Source of the DNA: CAVPDA01 sp963702495
Lineage (GTDB): Bacteria; Pseudomonadota; Gammaproteobacteria; Burkholderiales; Rhodocyclaceae
Assembly (NCBI GenBank): GCA_963702495.1
Contig: CAVPDA010000003.1
Span: 714,905-778,904 of the forward strand
Direction of reading: 5' to 3'
DNA length: 64,000 bases
This document shows, one piece after another, positions 8,561 through 17,118 of this stretch. Position numbers and translations under genes: made by a program. The notes beneath the pieces were generated by a model that worked only from the letters and a program-made list of their open reading frames with translations, did no database searches and had not been told where the DNA came from. How positions within the stretch are numbered: the stretch's first letter is position 1; every line of letters starts with the position of its first letter.

Positions 8561-10684
8561 TCAGCCCTGCAGGCGCATGCGCCAGTCACCGATGAAGTTG
8601 AAGGGCGCCCAGAAGAAGGGATGCGAAAAGCGCGGACGCTTCAGCACCGCGATCTGGCCCGCCCGCATGGCGTCGATCGCCTCGGCGCCCTTGGCTAGTT
8701 CGCCGTAGAGCGAGGTCATCAGCAACTCGGTGGAATCGTCCGAAACCGGCCACAGCGAGACGATCAGACCGGCAGCGCCGGCAGTGAAGAACGAACGCGT
8801 GAAACCGAGGATCTCGTCGCCGCGCGCAATGCGGCCGAGCCCGCTCTCGCAGGCCGACAGCGTCACCAGGGAAACGTCGCCCATCGGCAGTCCATACACC
8901 TCGCGCGCTTCGAGGAAGCCGGGATCCTGCCCCTCCTCCGCCAGCAGGATGCGGGAAGCCAGCGGATCGATGGTATCCACTTCCGCATGGGCGGCGACAT
9001 GCAGGATGCGGCCGCTGCCCGCGTTGTCGCGAAACAGCCGCTTCGACGCATCGTGCTGCACGAACAACTTCTTGCTCGGGAACAGATTGCCGATCTGCTC
9101 GATTTCGCGCTCCGAGCCCGGCAGCGCCAATCTGGGATCGTCATAGGCGGGATTGCCGAATGCCACCAGCCGGCCGCTCGCCGTCGTGCCCTTTTTCACC
9201 AACTGGATCGCCACGCTCGCCGACGGCGCCACCGCCAGCGCATGGCGTTCGATGAGGTAGGAGTTGCCGTCGCGCAATGCCTGGAACGGCAGGTAATGCA
9301 AGGCGCCGTGGGGCACGATCAGCAGGCGCTCGTTCTCCGCCAGCCCGAGCGGCTGAATCAGGATCTGATAGAGGCGCTGGCCGAGTTCCCCGGCGCTTCG
9401 CTTGCGCTCGAAGATGGACTGGCGGAACTGATCGACGATCTTTTCCAGCCCCTCGCGCGGCTGCTCGATGGTCACGCCCTTGACGCTGTCCTTGCGCACC
9501 ACCCAGGCGTACAGGCGCTGATCCAGAGTGTGGAACTCGACCAGGGCCTCCCCGCCGCGCAGTGTCGCCTGCACCTCGCGCAGCGGCACGGGATCCGCGC
9601 TCAGCGCGACCGCATCGGTCCCGCCACCGAGGGAGACGCGTTCCCGCACCACGTCGAGCAGGGCCCGCGAGCGACTCGCCTCGGAAAGTCGCCACCCCGC
9701 CTCCACGTCGCCCGCCTCCATGGAGAGGGACAAGGCGCGCTCGAAGATCTGCTGCGTGTCGCCGAACAATCCGGCCTTGAACTCCTCGCTGCGGAACTTC
9801 GCCCGAATGCTCTCCGCCAACCGGGCTGCCTCGAAATAGGCACGGCGTGCACCCGCCGCGTCGTTCACCGCGAGGTAGCTGCGCGCCAGACCTTCCTGCG
9901 CCCACAGCCGCTGGTAGGCGGAATCGGCACCGCTGGCATCCTGCGCCGCCGCAGCGAAGAGCTTGACCGCCGCCGCCGGCTTGCCTTCGAGCAAGAGGAG
10001 GTTGCCAAGGCCGCGCCAATGGATCGCCCGCAGCGCCGGGCTGTCCGGCGTCGGAATCTGATCGTAGAGATCACGCGCCTGTTGCGGCTTGCGCTCGGCA
10101 ATGTAGGCGTTGGCCAGGGAGATCTGCACCAGGGGCCGGAAGTTCTCGCTGGCCGCGCCGAGCGACTGGTTGTAGAAGGCGATCGCATCAGCCATCTTGC
10201 CGCGGCGCGCCGCCACGTCGCCCAGCACCTTGTAGGCCGGCCCCGCCACGACGCGCGGATCCTTGGCCTGGTGCTGCAGCGCCTCGCGCGCGTACTGCTC
10301 GGCGCGATCGAGGTCGCCGGCATAGCTGTAGGCGATGGCGAAATCACGCTTGCTGACCGCGACCAGATCGTCGTTGCCCTGCTGCTGCCCGATGTACAGC
10401 GCGCGGCTCGCTGCGCGGATGCTCAGGCGGAACTCGCCGCGTTCGGCCAGCGCCACGGCCTGACTGCAATACTGATAGCCGTCGAGCTTGACGCGATCGC
10501 GCCGGTAGAGGAGTTGGCCTTCGGTGCTCAGCGCCTTGATCGTTTCCGCGTCGTGCTGCCGCGCTTCGGCCACGCGGAAGGCCGCGGACGCGCCGGCCGG
10601 CGCTGCATCCTGGGCCAGAGCGGAAGCCGCAAACGCAGCGGCAAGCGCGATCGAGCAGGGGGAGACGATGGAGAGCAGGCGCAT
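8561..10684 (-). CDS. Exported TPR-CHAT domain protein
   Basis: This 707-residue protein starts with a clear Sec signal peptide (through ASALA, about residue 24). TPR-like helical repeats occupy about residues 50-330, and a C-terminal CHAT (caspase-HetF-associated with TPRs) domain follows. The expected catalytic dyad is present: His in HVAAH at about 566 and Cys in LSACESG at about 612, so a clan CD-type peptidase is plausible. I prefer ATG 10684 over the TTG three bases upstream. It heads the TPS locus, so it may process or sense the TpsA exoprotein outside the cytoplasm; that role is inference. The export signal sets it apart from cytosolic CHAT effectors. Confidence 0.88.
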   Translation of the reverse strand: MRLLSIVSPCSIALAAAFAASALAQDAAPAGASAAFRVAEARQHDAETIKALSTEGQLLYRRDRVKLDGYQYCSQAVALAERGEFRLSIRAASRALYIGQQQGNDDLVAVSKRDFAIAYSYAGDLDRAEQYAREALQHQAKDPRVVAGPAYKVLGDVAARRGKMADAIAFYNQSLGAASENFRPLVQISLANAYIAERKPQQARDLYDQIPTPDSPALRAIHWRGLGNLLLLEGKPAAAVKLFAAAAQDASGADSAYQRLWAQEGLARSYLAVNDAAGARRAYFEAARLAESIRAKFRSEEFKAGLFGDTQQIFERALSLSMEAGDVEAGWRLSEASRSRALLDVVRERVSLGGGTDAVALSADPVPLREVQATLRGGEALVEFHTLDQRLYAWVVRKDSVKGVTIEQPREGLEKIVDQFRQSIFERKRSAGELGQRLYQILIQPLGLAENERLLIVPHGALHYLPFQALRDGNSYLIERHALAVAPSASVAIQLVKKGTTASGRLVAFGNPAYDDPRLALPGSEREIEQIGNLFPSKKLFVQHDASKRLFRDNAGSGRILHVAAHAEVDTIDPLASRILLAEEGQDPGFLEAREVYGLPMGDVSLVTLSACESGLGRIARGDEILGFTRSFFTAGAAGLIVSLWPVSDDSTELLMTSLYGELAKGAEAIDAMRAGQIAVLKRPRFSHPFFWAPFNFIGDWRMRLQG

Positions 10685-10813
10685 CAAGCTGACCTCGGGG
10701 CCCGTCAGTCTTCAAGGCCTGTTCGTTTTCGGGTCGCGGTTTTGCCGCAACTCTATTGGAATCGCCTGCAGCATGCAACTATCGGCCCCGGCAGGTCGGA
10801 TGCCGGCGGCGCA

Positions 10814-11533
10814 TCAGCCGAAGATGTGCGCGATGGTGGCCTGCACTGCCATGGCAGCGGCATGCGGATCCGGCGCCTGGCGGATCGGGCGGCCGATGAC
10901 AATGTAGTCGGCCCCGTTGTGAAACGCCTGCGCCACATCCACGGTGCGCTTCTGATCGTCCGCCGGCTTGTTCTCGACGGGACGGATTCCGGGCGTGACC
11001 ACCAGGATGCGGCTGCCCAGTTCGCGTCGAATGAGGGGCGCCTCCAGTCCGGAGGAAACGACGCCGTCGCAACCCGCCTCGAGGGCGCGGCGCGCGCGGG
11101 ACAAAACCAGCTTCTCCACGTCGCACTGGAAGCCGAGATCGTCGAGGTCGCCCCGGTCCAGGCTGGTCAGCACGGTGACGGCAAGGATCTTGAGGTCGCC
11201 CTTGTCCTTGCCCGCCGCCTCCATGATCGCCTGATTGCCATGCACGGTGGCGAAAGTCGCGCCCCGCCCCGCCAAAGCGCGCACTGCGGCGCGCACGGTT
11301 TCCGGGACGTCGAAGAACTTCAGGTCGACAAACACCTTCTTCTGCTGCGCCACCAGCCAGTCGAGCAGTTCAAAATAGCCGCCCGCCATGAACAGCTCGA
11401 GGCCGATCTTGTAGAAACGGGCAGCCTCGCCGAGTTGCAGGACCAGCGCCCGCGCCTCAGGCGCATTCGGCACATCGAGGGCCACGATCAGGCGTTCCGC
11501 CGGCGGGATGGGCTTGGTGGAGGACGGGATCAT
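10814..11533 (-). CDS. pyrF: Orotidine-5'-phosphate decarboxylase
   Basis: This enzyme catalyses the last step of UMP biosynthesis, decarboxylating OMP. The 239-residue product has the IVALDVP start, the active-site stretch VFVDLKFFDVPETV (Asp/Lys charge network) and the C-terminal DYIVIGRPI phosphate-binding segment. The ATG at 11533 fits the family better than the GTG three codons upstream. It belongs to the shorter proteobacterial type. It stands alone, 129 bp from the CHAT gene and divergent from the next gene. Confidence 0.96.
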   Translation of the reverse strand: MIPSSTKPIPPAERLIVALDVPNAPEARALVLQLGEAARFYKIGLELFMAGGYFELLDWLVAQQKKVFVDLKFFDVPETVRAAVRALAGRGATFATVHGNQAIMEAAGKDKGDLKILAVTVLTSLDRGDLDDLGFQCDVEKLVLSRARRALEAGCDGVVSSGLEAPLIRRELGSRILVVTPGIRPVENKPADDQKRTVDVAQAFHNGADYIVIGRPIRQAPDPHAAAMAVQATIAHIFG

Positions 11534-11792
11534 GCGGCACACTTCCGTGACTTAGGCCGCAGCAGGGTGAGGCCGGATCTAGTACTTTCGGCAGATGCAC
11601 AAATCATGTCAAAACGGGGACAATCCGGTTGGCAACACTGCGATCGATTTCGCGCGACGCGAGCCGGCAGTGGGAGGCCCAGGTTTGAACTGAGCACCGG
11701 CCGCCGCTTCGCGCACGACACGCCAGCCCCGGTGAGTCGGCACCACAGGGCGCAATGCACCGCTGCGGCGGGATTCTACACAATTAAAGAAT

Positions 11793-13337
11793 ATGGCAGG
11801 CTCCCGAAACGCTGCGCCCGGTCCCCGCACGGAATCCGGTGTTGCGGACGCCCTGGCGGTCGAGGCGCAGGTAAGCGATACGCTGGACTGGTTCGCCCAC
11901 CCGGCAGCCAGGGATGTCCGCGTCGAACTCGCCGACGCGCGCACTCGTCTCTCGGCATTTTCGGCGCTGCCCGTCAGCATCAACCAGTTTCACCGCATCC
12001 TCGATCTGTTTCAGGGGCGCGCGGACACACTCGCCACCGCCGCCAAAGTGCTGCTGCGCGATGCCGGTCAACCCCTGGCACCCGACTTGCACTTGCTGGC
12101 CCAGCATCTGGACCATCTGGAGTCCCAGATCTGCGACGGATACCTGCGGGTAATCAAGGACATCGAGCACCGTTTCGTCCGCAGCCGGCGGCGCGATCCG
12201 TCCACGGTGGCGGCGCGGGCGCTCAAGGCGCTGCGTGAAAGACTGGAGATCGCGGCCTACGCATCAAAAGCCGTGCCGCCCGAGTTGTGGGCGCAGGCCC
12301 ATCATCTGTACCGCGTCTCGCGCACGAACCGTCCTCCCGCCAACTTGCCGCCCGACGCCGGGCCGGACGCCGGGCGCGTCTATCGCGAGATGCTGGCCTT
12401 CGCCGCCGTTCAGTCGGAGCGCTTGTCGGGCCTGGAAGTGGCGGGAGCGGCGGATTATCTCGGACGCTTCGCACCCGCGGTGATGCTGTTCGATATTCCG
12501 CCGACGACGGCCGATTTCCGCATGTTCTGGGTGGATCCCGAACTCGATTCCGCGCCGGTCGCCCTGGCGCGCAAACTGCCGCCGGCCGGCGACGAGGTTC
12601 TCTATTTCTCCTGTGCCCGGCTGGGCACGCTGGCCGCCGAACATCTGCGCGAACTGGAAGCCGGAACCGCACCGGCGCAGTTGCGACTGCCGCCCGAAGC
12701 CGCGAAGCCGGCCTACCGCGGGCTGCTCCACAAGTTGCACGAAACCTGGGCCGAACCGCCTGCGCGGCATCTGGTCAGGCGCCACCACAGCTACCCGGTG
12801 CGTATGTGCATCGGTCTCCCCGCCCTTGGCCGCCTGTTCGATCCATTGCGCCGCGAAGACGATGAATCGGTCTTTCAGTCGGACTGGACGGTTTTGAACG
12901 AAAGTCCGTCCGGCTTCGCTCTGGTGCATGCGGCGGGTGACATCGGCGGGGTGCAGACCGGCGCCGCGGTGGCCATCCGTGCCGCCAGCGACAAGCCGTG
13001 GGATCTGTGCATCGTGCGCTGGATGCGCAACGAACCAACCGACACGGTCGAGATCGGCCTGCAGATTCTGGCATCCAGTGCGCAGACGGTGCGGCTCGCC
13101 TTTCGCCATACGCCCGCGCCACAGCCCACCGTGACCGCATTGCGGCTGCCCGCGCTGCGCGCCCTGCGCGCCCACGACGCCATCCTCGCACCAAGCGGTA
13201 CCGCCACTTCCCAGCGCTTCGTCATGGTCGCCGAGGACGAACGAACGCACGTCACCCAGGGCCGGGTCGTCAATCTCGATCTCCAGACGGCCTGCGTCGA
13301 ACTGTTCCAGTTCCAGGACGACCCCTACCCCCTATGA
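11793..13337 (+). CDS. PilZ-like domain protein of unknown role
   Basis: The 514-residue protein has no signal peptide or membrane segment. Its first ~170 residues are predicted helical, with an RSRRRD basic stretch. The C-terminal third contains paired Arg residues (VRRHHSYPVR, about 325-335) followed by NESPSGFAL, which fits the [D/N]xSxxG half of a c-di-GMP-binding PilZ motif. Further beta-rich sequence continues to about residue 450. It could be a c-di-GMP-responsive cytoplasmic protein. The PilZ call rests on motif spacing only, and the N-terminal domain is unrecognised. It is convergent with the next gene, with a 7-bp gap. Confidence 0.6.
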   Translation: MAGSRNAAPGPRTESGVADALAVEAQVSDTLDWFAHPAARDVRVELADARTRLSAFSALPVSINQFHRILDLFQGRADTLATAAKVLLRDAGQPLAPDLHLLAQHLDHLESQICDGYLRVIKDIEHRFVRSRRRDPSTVAARALKALRERLEIAAYASKAVPPELWAQAHHLYRVSRTNRPPANLPPDAGPDAGRVYREMLAFAAVQSERLSGLEVAGAADYLGRFAPAVMLFDIPPTTADFRMFWVDPELDSAPVALARKLPPAGDEVLYFSCARLGTLAAEHLRELEAGTAPAQLRLPPEAAKPAYRGLLHKLHETWAEPPARHLVRRHHSYPVRMCIGLPALGRLFDPLRREDDESVFQSDWTVLNESPSGFALVHAAGDIGGVQTGAAVAIRAASDKPWDLCIVRWMRNEPTDTVEIGLQILASSAQTVRLAFRHTPAPQPTVTALRLPALRALRAHDAILAPSGTATSQRFVMVAEDERTHVTQGRVVNLDLQTACVELFQFQDDPYPL

Positions 13338-13344
13338 CATCGCG

Positions 13345-14190
13345 TTAGCGCCGCAGGCGTCCCGCGGCAGCTCCGCGAGCCATCTCCGGCAAGGTGGCGG
13401 CAATCAGCGCGCCGATCAGCACTACGCTCCAGCACAGATACAGCCAGACGAGAAAGATCGGGATCACGGCGAAAGCTCCGTAGAGCAGGTTGTAGGCCGG
13501 AAACTTGATGACATAGAGGCTGAACAGCCGCTGCAACAGCAGCAGGCCGAGGGCAGTGACGGTGCCGCCGACAGCAGCATGCAGGAATCGCACCGGACGG
13601 TTCGGCACCGCGAAGAACAGCAGCGAGAACAATCCGATCAGGAACAGGCTCGGCAGCAGCCGTCCCAGCATCGTTCTCACCCACGCCGGCTCATCCACCC
13701 ATCCCAGGGACGTGGTGACGATGAAGGTGATGGCGGCCAAGCTGGCGCCCAGCAGCGCCGGCCCGAGAATCAGCACCACGGCGTGGATGAACACGCGATG
13801 GACGAGGCGGCGGCGCTTCGCCACGCGCCAGAGGACGTTGAACGCATGCTCGATGGTGAGCATCAGCACAAACGCCGTCGCCACCAGCAGCACGCCGCCC
13901 GCGATGGTCAGATGGTTGGCCTTCTGCGAGAACTGCAGAACGTAATTGGCAACGACCGACCCGGCCTTTTCCGGCAGCAGGTTCTGCAGCAGGAACTGCT
14001 CCAACGCCGCACCAAGTCGTGCCGACACCGGCAGTTGCGAGACCACGGCCAGGGCCAGGGCCAGCAACGGCACCAGCGACAGGAGCGTGGTAAACGCGAG
14101 GCTGGCGGCGATCTGGCTGCAGCGCTCCTCGCGGAAACGCCGCAAGACTTCCAACAGGACCGAGGAAGCGCGATGCAGGGAATTGAACAT
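13345..14190 (-). CDS. YihY/BrkB family inner-membrane protein
   Basis: The 281-residue product has about six hydrophobic segments and the YihY-family features AASLAFTTLLSLVPLLA near the N-terminus and YNLLYGAFAVIPIFLVWLY near the C-terminus. The family is widespread; older annotations as ribonuclease BN are incorrect, and the function is not settled. I chose ATG 14190 because starts further upstream would overlap the divergent wrbA gene and its promoter. Confidence 0.88.
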   Translation of the reverse strand: MFNSLHRASSVLLEVLRRFREERCSQIAASLAFTTLLSLVPLLALALAVVSQLPVSARLGAALEQFLLQNLLPEKAGSVVANYVLQFSQKANHLTIAGGVLLVATAFVLMLTIEHAFNVLWRVAKRRRLVHRVFIHAVVLILGPALLGASLAAITFIVTTSLGWVDEPAWVRTMLGRLLPSLFLIGLFSLLFFAVPNRPVRFLHAAVGGTVTALGLLLLQRLFSLYVIKFPAYNLLYGAFAVIPIFLVWLYLCWSVVLIGALIAATLPEMARGAAAGRLRR

Positions 14191-14191
14191 G

Positions 14192-14220
14192 CCGAACGGC
14201 GGAGGCGGGCTCGCTATAAT
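14192..14220 (+). promoter_or_regulatory. Candidate wrbA promoter (-10 TATAAT)
   Basis: A perfect TATAAT at 14215-14220 lies 28 bp before the wrbA-like start, between divergent genes. The -35 position (14192-14197) is a poor match, so activator help or a weak promoter is possible. Confidence 0.4.
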
Positions 14221-14248
14221 GCCGCGATTGTAATCAAAGACCCGGACC

Positions 14249-14842
14249 ATGAAGGAAATCCTCATCCTCTACTACAGCCTGCACGGCTCGGTGAAGAACC
14301 TGGCCTATGCGCTCGCGCGCGGCGTGGAGTCGGTTCCCGGCGCCGGTGCCCGCATCCGCACCGTGCCCAGGGTATCCCCCGCATGCGAGGCAACCGAGGC
14401 GCAGATTCCGGACGCCGGCGCCCCCTACGCCGAGACGCGGGATCTGGAGGAGTGCGCCGGCCTGGCCCTGGGAAGCCCGACGCGCTTCGGCAACATGGCA
14501 GCGCCAATGAAATACTTCCTGGATGGCACCGGGGATCTGTGGATGCGTTCCGCGCTCGCCGGCAAGCCGGCGGCAGTCTTCACCTCCACGGCGAGCCTGC
14601 ACGGCGGGCAGGAAACGACACTCCTGTCCATGATGCTGCCGCTGCTGCACCATGGCATGCTGATCGTCGGTCTGCCCTACAGCGAGGCGGACCTGCATAC
14701 CACCACCCGGGGCGGCACGCCCTACGGCGCCACCCATGTCTCCGGCGTACCGGTGGACGCGGCGCCGAGCGAGGCGGAAAAGCGGCTGGCCCAGGCGCTG
14801 GGCAAGCGGCTGGCGGAGACCGCGCTCAAGCTGGCGGCGTGA
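14249..14842 (+). CDS. wrbA: WrbA-like NAD(P)H:quinone oxidoreductase (flavodoxin fold)
   Basis: The 197-residue flavoprotein has the flavodoxin-like P-loop YYSLHGSVKNLA for FMN phosphate. It also has the GSPTRFGNMAAPMKYFLD and TSTASLHGGQETTLLSMMLPLLHHG blocks characteristic of WrbA. WrbA enzymes reduce quinones by two electrons and protect against oxidative stress in the cytoplasm. The stop overlaps the DUF2069 start by 3 bp, giving a two-gene unit. Confidence 0.93.
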   Translation: MKEILILYYSLHGSVKNLAYALARGVESVPGAGARIRTVPRVSPACEATEAQIPDAGAPYAETRDLEECAGLALGSPTRFGNMAAPMKYFLDGTGDLWMRSALAGKPAAVFTSTASLHGGQETTLLSMMLPLLHHGMLIVGLPYSEADLHTTTRGGTPYGATHVSGVPVDAAPSEAEKRLAQALGKRLAETALKLAA

Positions 14843-15195
14843 AGCAGACCGCGTTCAACCGGCTGGCCCTTGGCGGCCTGCTCGGCCTGATCGTGCTGTC
14901 CCTGGCCTGGGAGTTGTGGCTGGCACCGCTGCGACCCGGCGGCTCGTGGCTTGTGCTGAAAGTGGTGCCGCTGCTGCTGCCCCTGCGCGGCATTCTCGCC
15001 GGCCGCCGCTACACTCACCAATGGGCCTCGATGCTGGCCCTGGCCTACCTGGGGGAGGGCCTGGTGCGCGCCACCTCCGATCGCGGGCCGTCGGCGCAGC
15101 TCGCGCTGATCGAGATCGTGCTCGCCACCGCGTGCTTCGCCGGCTGCGCCATCTATGCTCGACTCACGCGCCGACGCGGCGCCGGCGACGCGTGA
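14839..15195 (+). CDS. DUF2069 family membrane protein
   Basis: The 118-residue product starts at GTG 14839, overlapping the wrbA stop (GTGA). It has four hydrophobic stretches and the DUF2069-typical PLLLPLRGILAGRRYTHQW segment. A WrbA-DUF2069 pair is a frequent arrangement in Beta- and Gammaproteobacteria; the function is unknown. The track of hydrophobic segments places it in the inner membrane. Confidence 0.85.
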   Translation: MKQTAFNRLALGGLLGLIVLSLAWELWLAPLRPGGSWLVLKVVPLLLPLRGILAGRRYTHQWASMLALAYLGEGLVRATSDRGPSAQLALIEIVLATACFAGCAIYARLTRRRGAGDA

Positions 15196-15228
15196 GCGGA
15201 GGCCGGTCACGCGTCCGTCGCCGCCGCC

Positions 15229-16776
15229 TCAGACGGTCTCGCGCTGCGGATTCACCCTCTCCAGCGTGGAGTGCAGCTTGTTGAGCGCATTGAGGTAGGC
15301 CTTGGCCGAGGCGACCACGATGTCGGTGTCGGCGCCTTGTCCATTGACGATGCGGCCGGATTTGGCCAGGCGCACCGTGACCTCGCCCTGGGCATCGGTG
15401 CCGGTGGTGATGCTGTTGACGGAGTAGAGCAGCAGTTCGGCGCCGCTTTGCGCGACGCGCTCGATGGCCTTGAACGAGGCATCCACCGGCCCGCTTCCGA
15501 TCGCCTCCGCTTGCTGCTCGCGGCCCCCCGCCAGCAGGGTGATCCAGGCATGGGGCGTCTCTCCGGTCTCGGAGTGGAATTTCGTCGCCACCAGCTTGTA
15601 GTGCTCGTGGTCCGGCGTCACCGCCTCGTCCGACATGAGCGCCTGGAGATCCTCGTCGAAGATCTCGCGCTTCTTGTCCGCCAGTTCCTTGAAGCGGGCG
15701 AAGGCGCTGTTCAACTGCTCTTCGGAATCGATCACGATGCCCAGTTCCTGCAGCCGGGCGCGGAAGGCATTGCGGCCGCTGAGCTTGCCGAGCACGAGTT
15801 TGTTGGCATGCCAGCCCACGTCCTGGGCGCGCATGATCTCGTAGGTTTCGCGATGCTTGAGCACGCCGTCCTGGTGAATCCCCGACTCATGGGCGAAGGC
15901 GTTGGCGCCAACGATGGCCTTGTTCGGCTGCACCGGGTAGCCGGTGATCTGGGAGACGAGCTTGGAGGCGGGTACGATCTGCGTCGTATCGATGCGCGTC
16001 TCCACCGGGAATATGTCCGCCCGGGTCTTGACCGCCATCACCACCTCTTCGAGCGAGGCGTTGCCCGCCCGCTCGCCCAGACCATTGATGGTGCACTCCA
16101 CCTGGCGCGCGCCGGCCAATACCGCGGCAAGCGAATTGGCAACCGCCATGCCGAGATCGTTGTGGCAGTGGGTGGACCAGATCACCTTGTCGGAATTCGG
16201 TACCCGCTCGATCAGGGTGCGCATGCGCTCGCCCCACACCGACGGGACGCTGTAGCCCACGGTGTCGGGGACATTGATGGTCTTGGCGCCGACCTTGATG
16301 ACCTCCTCGAAGATGCGGCAGAGGAAATCGATCTCGGAGCGCACCGCATCCTCCGCGGAGAACTCGACGTCGTCGGTATATTCGAGAGCCAGCCTGACCG
16401 CCTTGATCGCCGCCTCGACCACCTGATCCGGCGACATGCGCAGCTTCTTCTCCATGTGGATGGGGCTGGTGGCGATGAAAGTGTGGATGCGTCCGCGGGC
16501 GGCCGGCTTGATCGCCTCGCCGGCGCGCCGGATGTCGTTCTCGCTGGCGCGCGCCAGGGAGCACACCGTGGCATCCTTGATGGAACCGGCGATGGCGTGA
16601 ATGGCGTCGAAGTCGCCGGGCGAGGCGGCGGCGAAGCCGGCCTCGATCACATCCACCTTCATCCGATCCAGTTGCCGCGCCACCCGCAGTTTCTCCTCCT
16701 TGCTCATGGAGGCACCGGGACTCTGCTCGCCGTCGCGCAAGGTGGTATCGAAAATCACCAACTTCTCTTTCATCAT
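15229..16776 (-). CDS. leuA: 2-isopropylmalate synthase
   Basis: LeuA condenses acetyl-CoA with 2-oxoisovalerate, the first committed step of leucine synthesis. The 515-residue product has the HMGL-like TIM barrel (FDTTLRDGEQSPG near the N-terminus; metal-binding HCHNDLGMAVANS about residue 205; GLGERAGNASLEEVVM). A C-terminal LeuA allosteric domain follows. ATG 16776 is preceded by AGGAGACG. It closes the ilv-psd-pssA block but has a separate promoter and a Leu-rich small ORF upstream, suggesting leucine-linked control in addition to feedback inhibition. Confidence 0.97.
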   Translation of the reverse strand: MMKEKLVIFDTTLRDGEQSPGASMSKEEKLRVARQLDRMKVDVIEAGFAAASPGDFDAIHAIAGSIKDATVCSLARASENDIRRAGEAIKPAARGRIHTFIATSPIHMEKKLRMSPDQVVEAAIKAVRLALEYTDDVEFSAEDAVRSEIDFLCRIFEEVIKVGAKTINVPDTVGYSVPSVWGERMRTLIERVPNSDKVIWSTHCHNDLGMAVANSLAAVLAGARQVECTINGLGERAGNASLEEVVMAVKTRADIFPVETRIDTTQIVPASKLVSQITGYPVQPNKAIVGANAFAHESGIHQDGVLKHRETYEIMRAQDVGWHANKLVLGKLSGRNAFRARLQELGIVIDSEEQLNSAFARFKELADKKREIFDEDLQALMSDEAVTPDHEHYKLVATKFHSETGETPHAWITLLAGGREQQAEAIGSGPVDASFKAIERVAQSGAELLLYSVNSITTGTDAQGEVTVRLAKSGRIVNGQGADTDIVVASAKAYLNALNKLHSTLERVNPQRETV

Positions 16777-16866
16777 CGTCTCCTGGGGGAAAGCGGAACA
16801 ATCCATATCCGACCGCCCCTCGGCTTTCAGGGCAGTCGCAGCACAACCGAATTGGGGAGTGAGTTT

Positions 16867-16977
16867 TTAGCGCGCGCGGCGCAGCAGCGGCGTCAGCTTG
16901 GAGCGCAGCGAAAGGCGCGCCAGCAGCAGGCCGGAGAGGGAGAGGAACAACGCAGCGAAGAGCGTCATATCAACCAT
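16867..16977 (-). CDS. Leu-rich 36-residue ORF upstream of leuA (possible leader peptide)
   Basis: Twelve of 36 codons are Leu, including a run of three CTG. The ATG at 16977 falls where transcription from the promoter at 16984-17012 would begin, so the message would be leaderless. The stop lies 90 bp before leuA. A hydrophobic N-terminal half followed by an Arg-rich tail also fits a tiny membrane protein. The 90-bp gap has a 5-bp GCCCT/AGGGC-type hairpin but no U-run, so classical attenuation is not shown. Confidence 0.35.
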   Translation of the reverse strand: MVDMTLFAALFLSLSGLLLARLSLRSKLTPLLRRAR

Positions 16978-16983
16978 GGGCCG

Positions 16984-17012
16984 AATATAACGGGTTTGAT
17001 TTTCTGTTGCAA
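16984..17012 (-). promoter_or_regulatory. Candidate leuA promoter
   Basis: Read on the minus strand, TTGCAA (-35) and TATATT (-10) are separated by exactly 17 bp. The predicted start point is at about 16977. This would drive leuA separately from pssA, which ends at 17119. Confidence 0.5.
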
Positions 17013-17118
17013 TAGGGTTGCCCCGGTCGGCGCAAAGTTCGTCTTCCAGTGTGGCATTTCCGTCCATCCGCTCTGCCGCCGCCAGCGGCGACGGTGGATG
17101 GGCGAACCAGGAGAGCGT

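Noticed and set aside
11534..11792. Possible small RNA in the pyrF/PilZ-like divergent gap
   Set aside because: No terminator-like hairpin with U-run or clear promoter pair was found.
8987..12238. Very long plus-strand open frame (over 1,000 codons) antisense to the CHAT and pyrF genes
   Set aside because: It crosses two recognised genes and an intergenic region, has no family similarity and reflects high-GC antisense openness.
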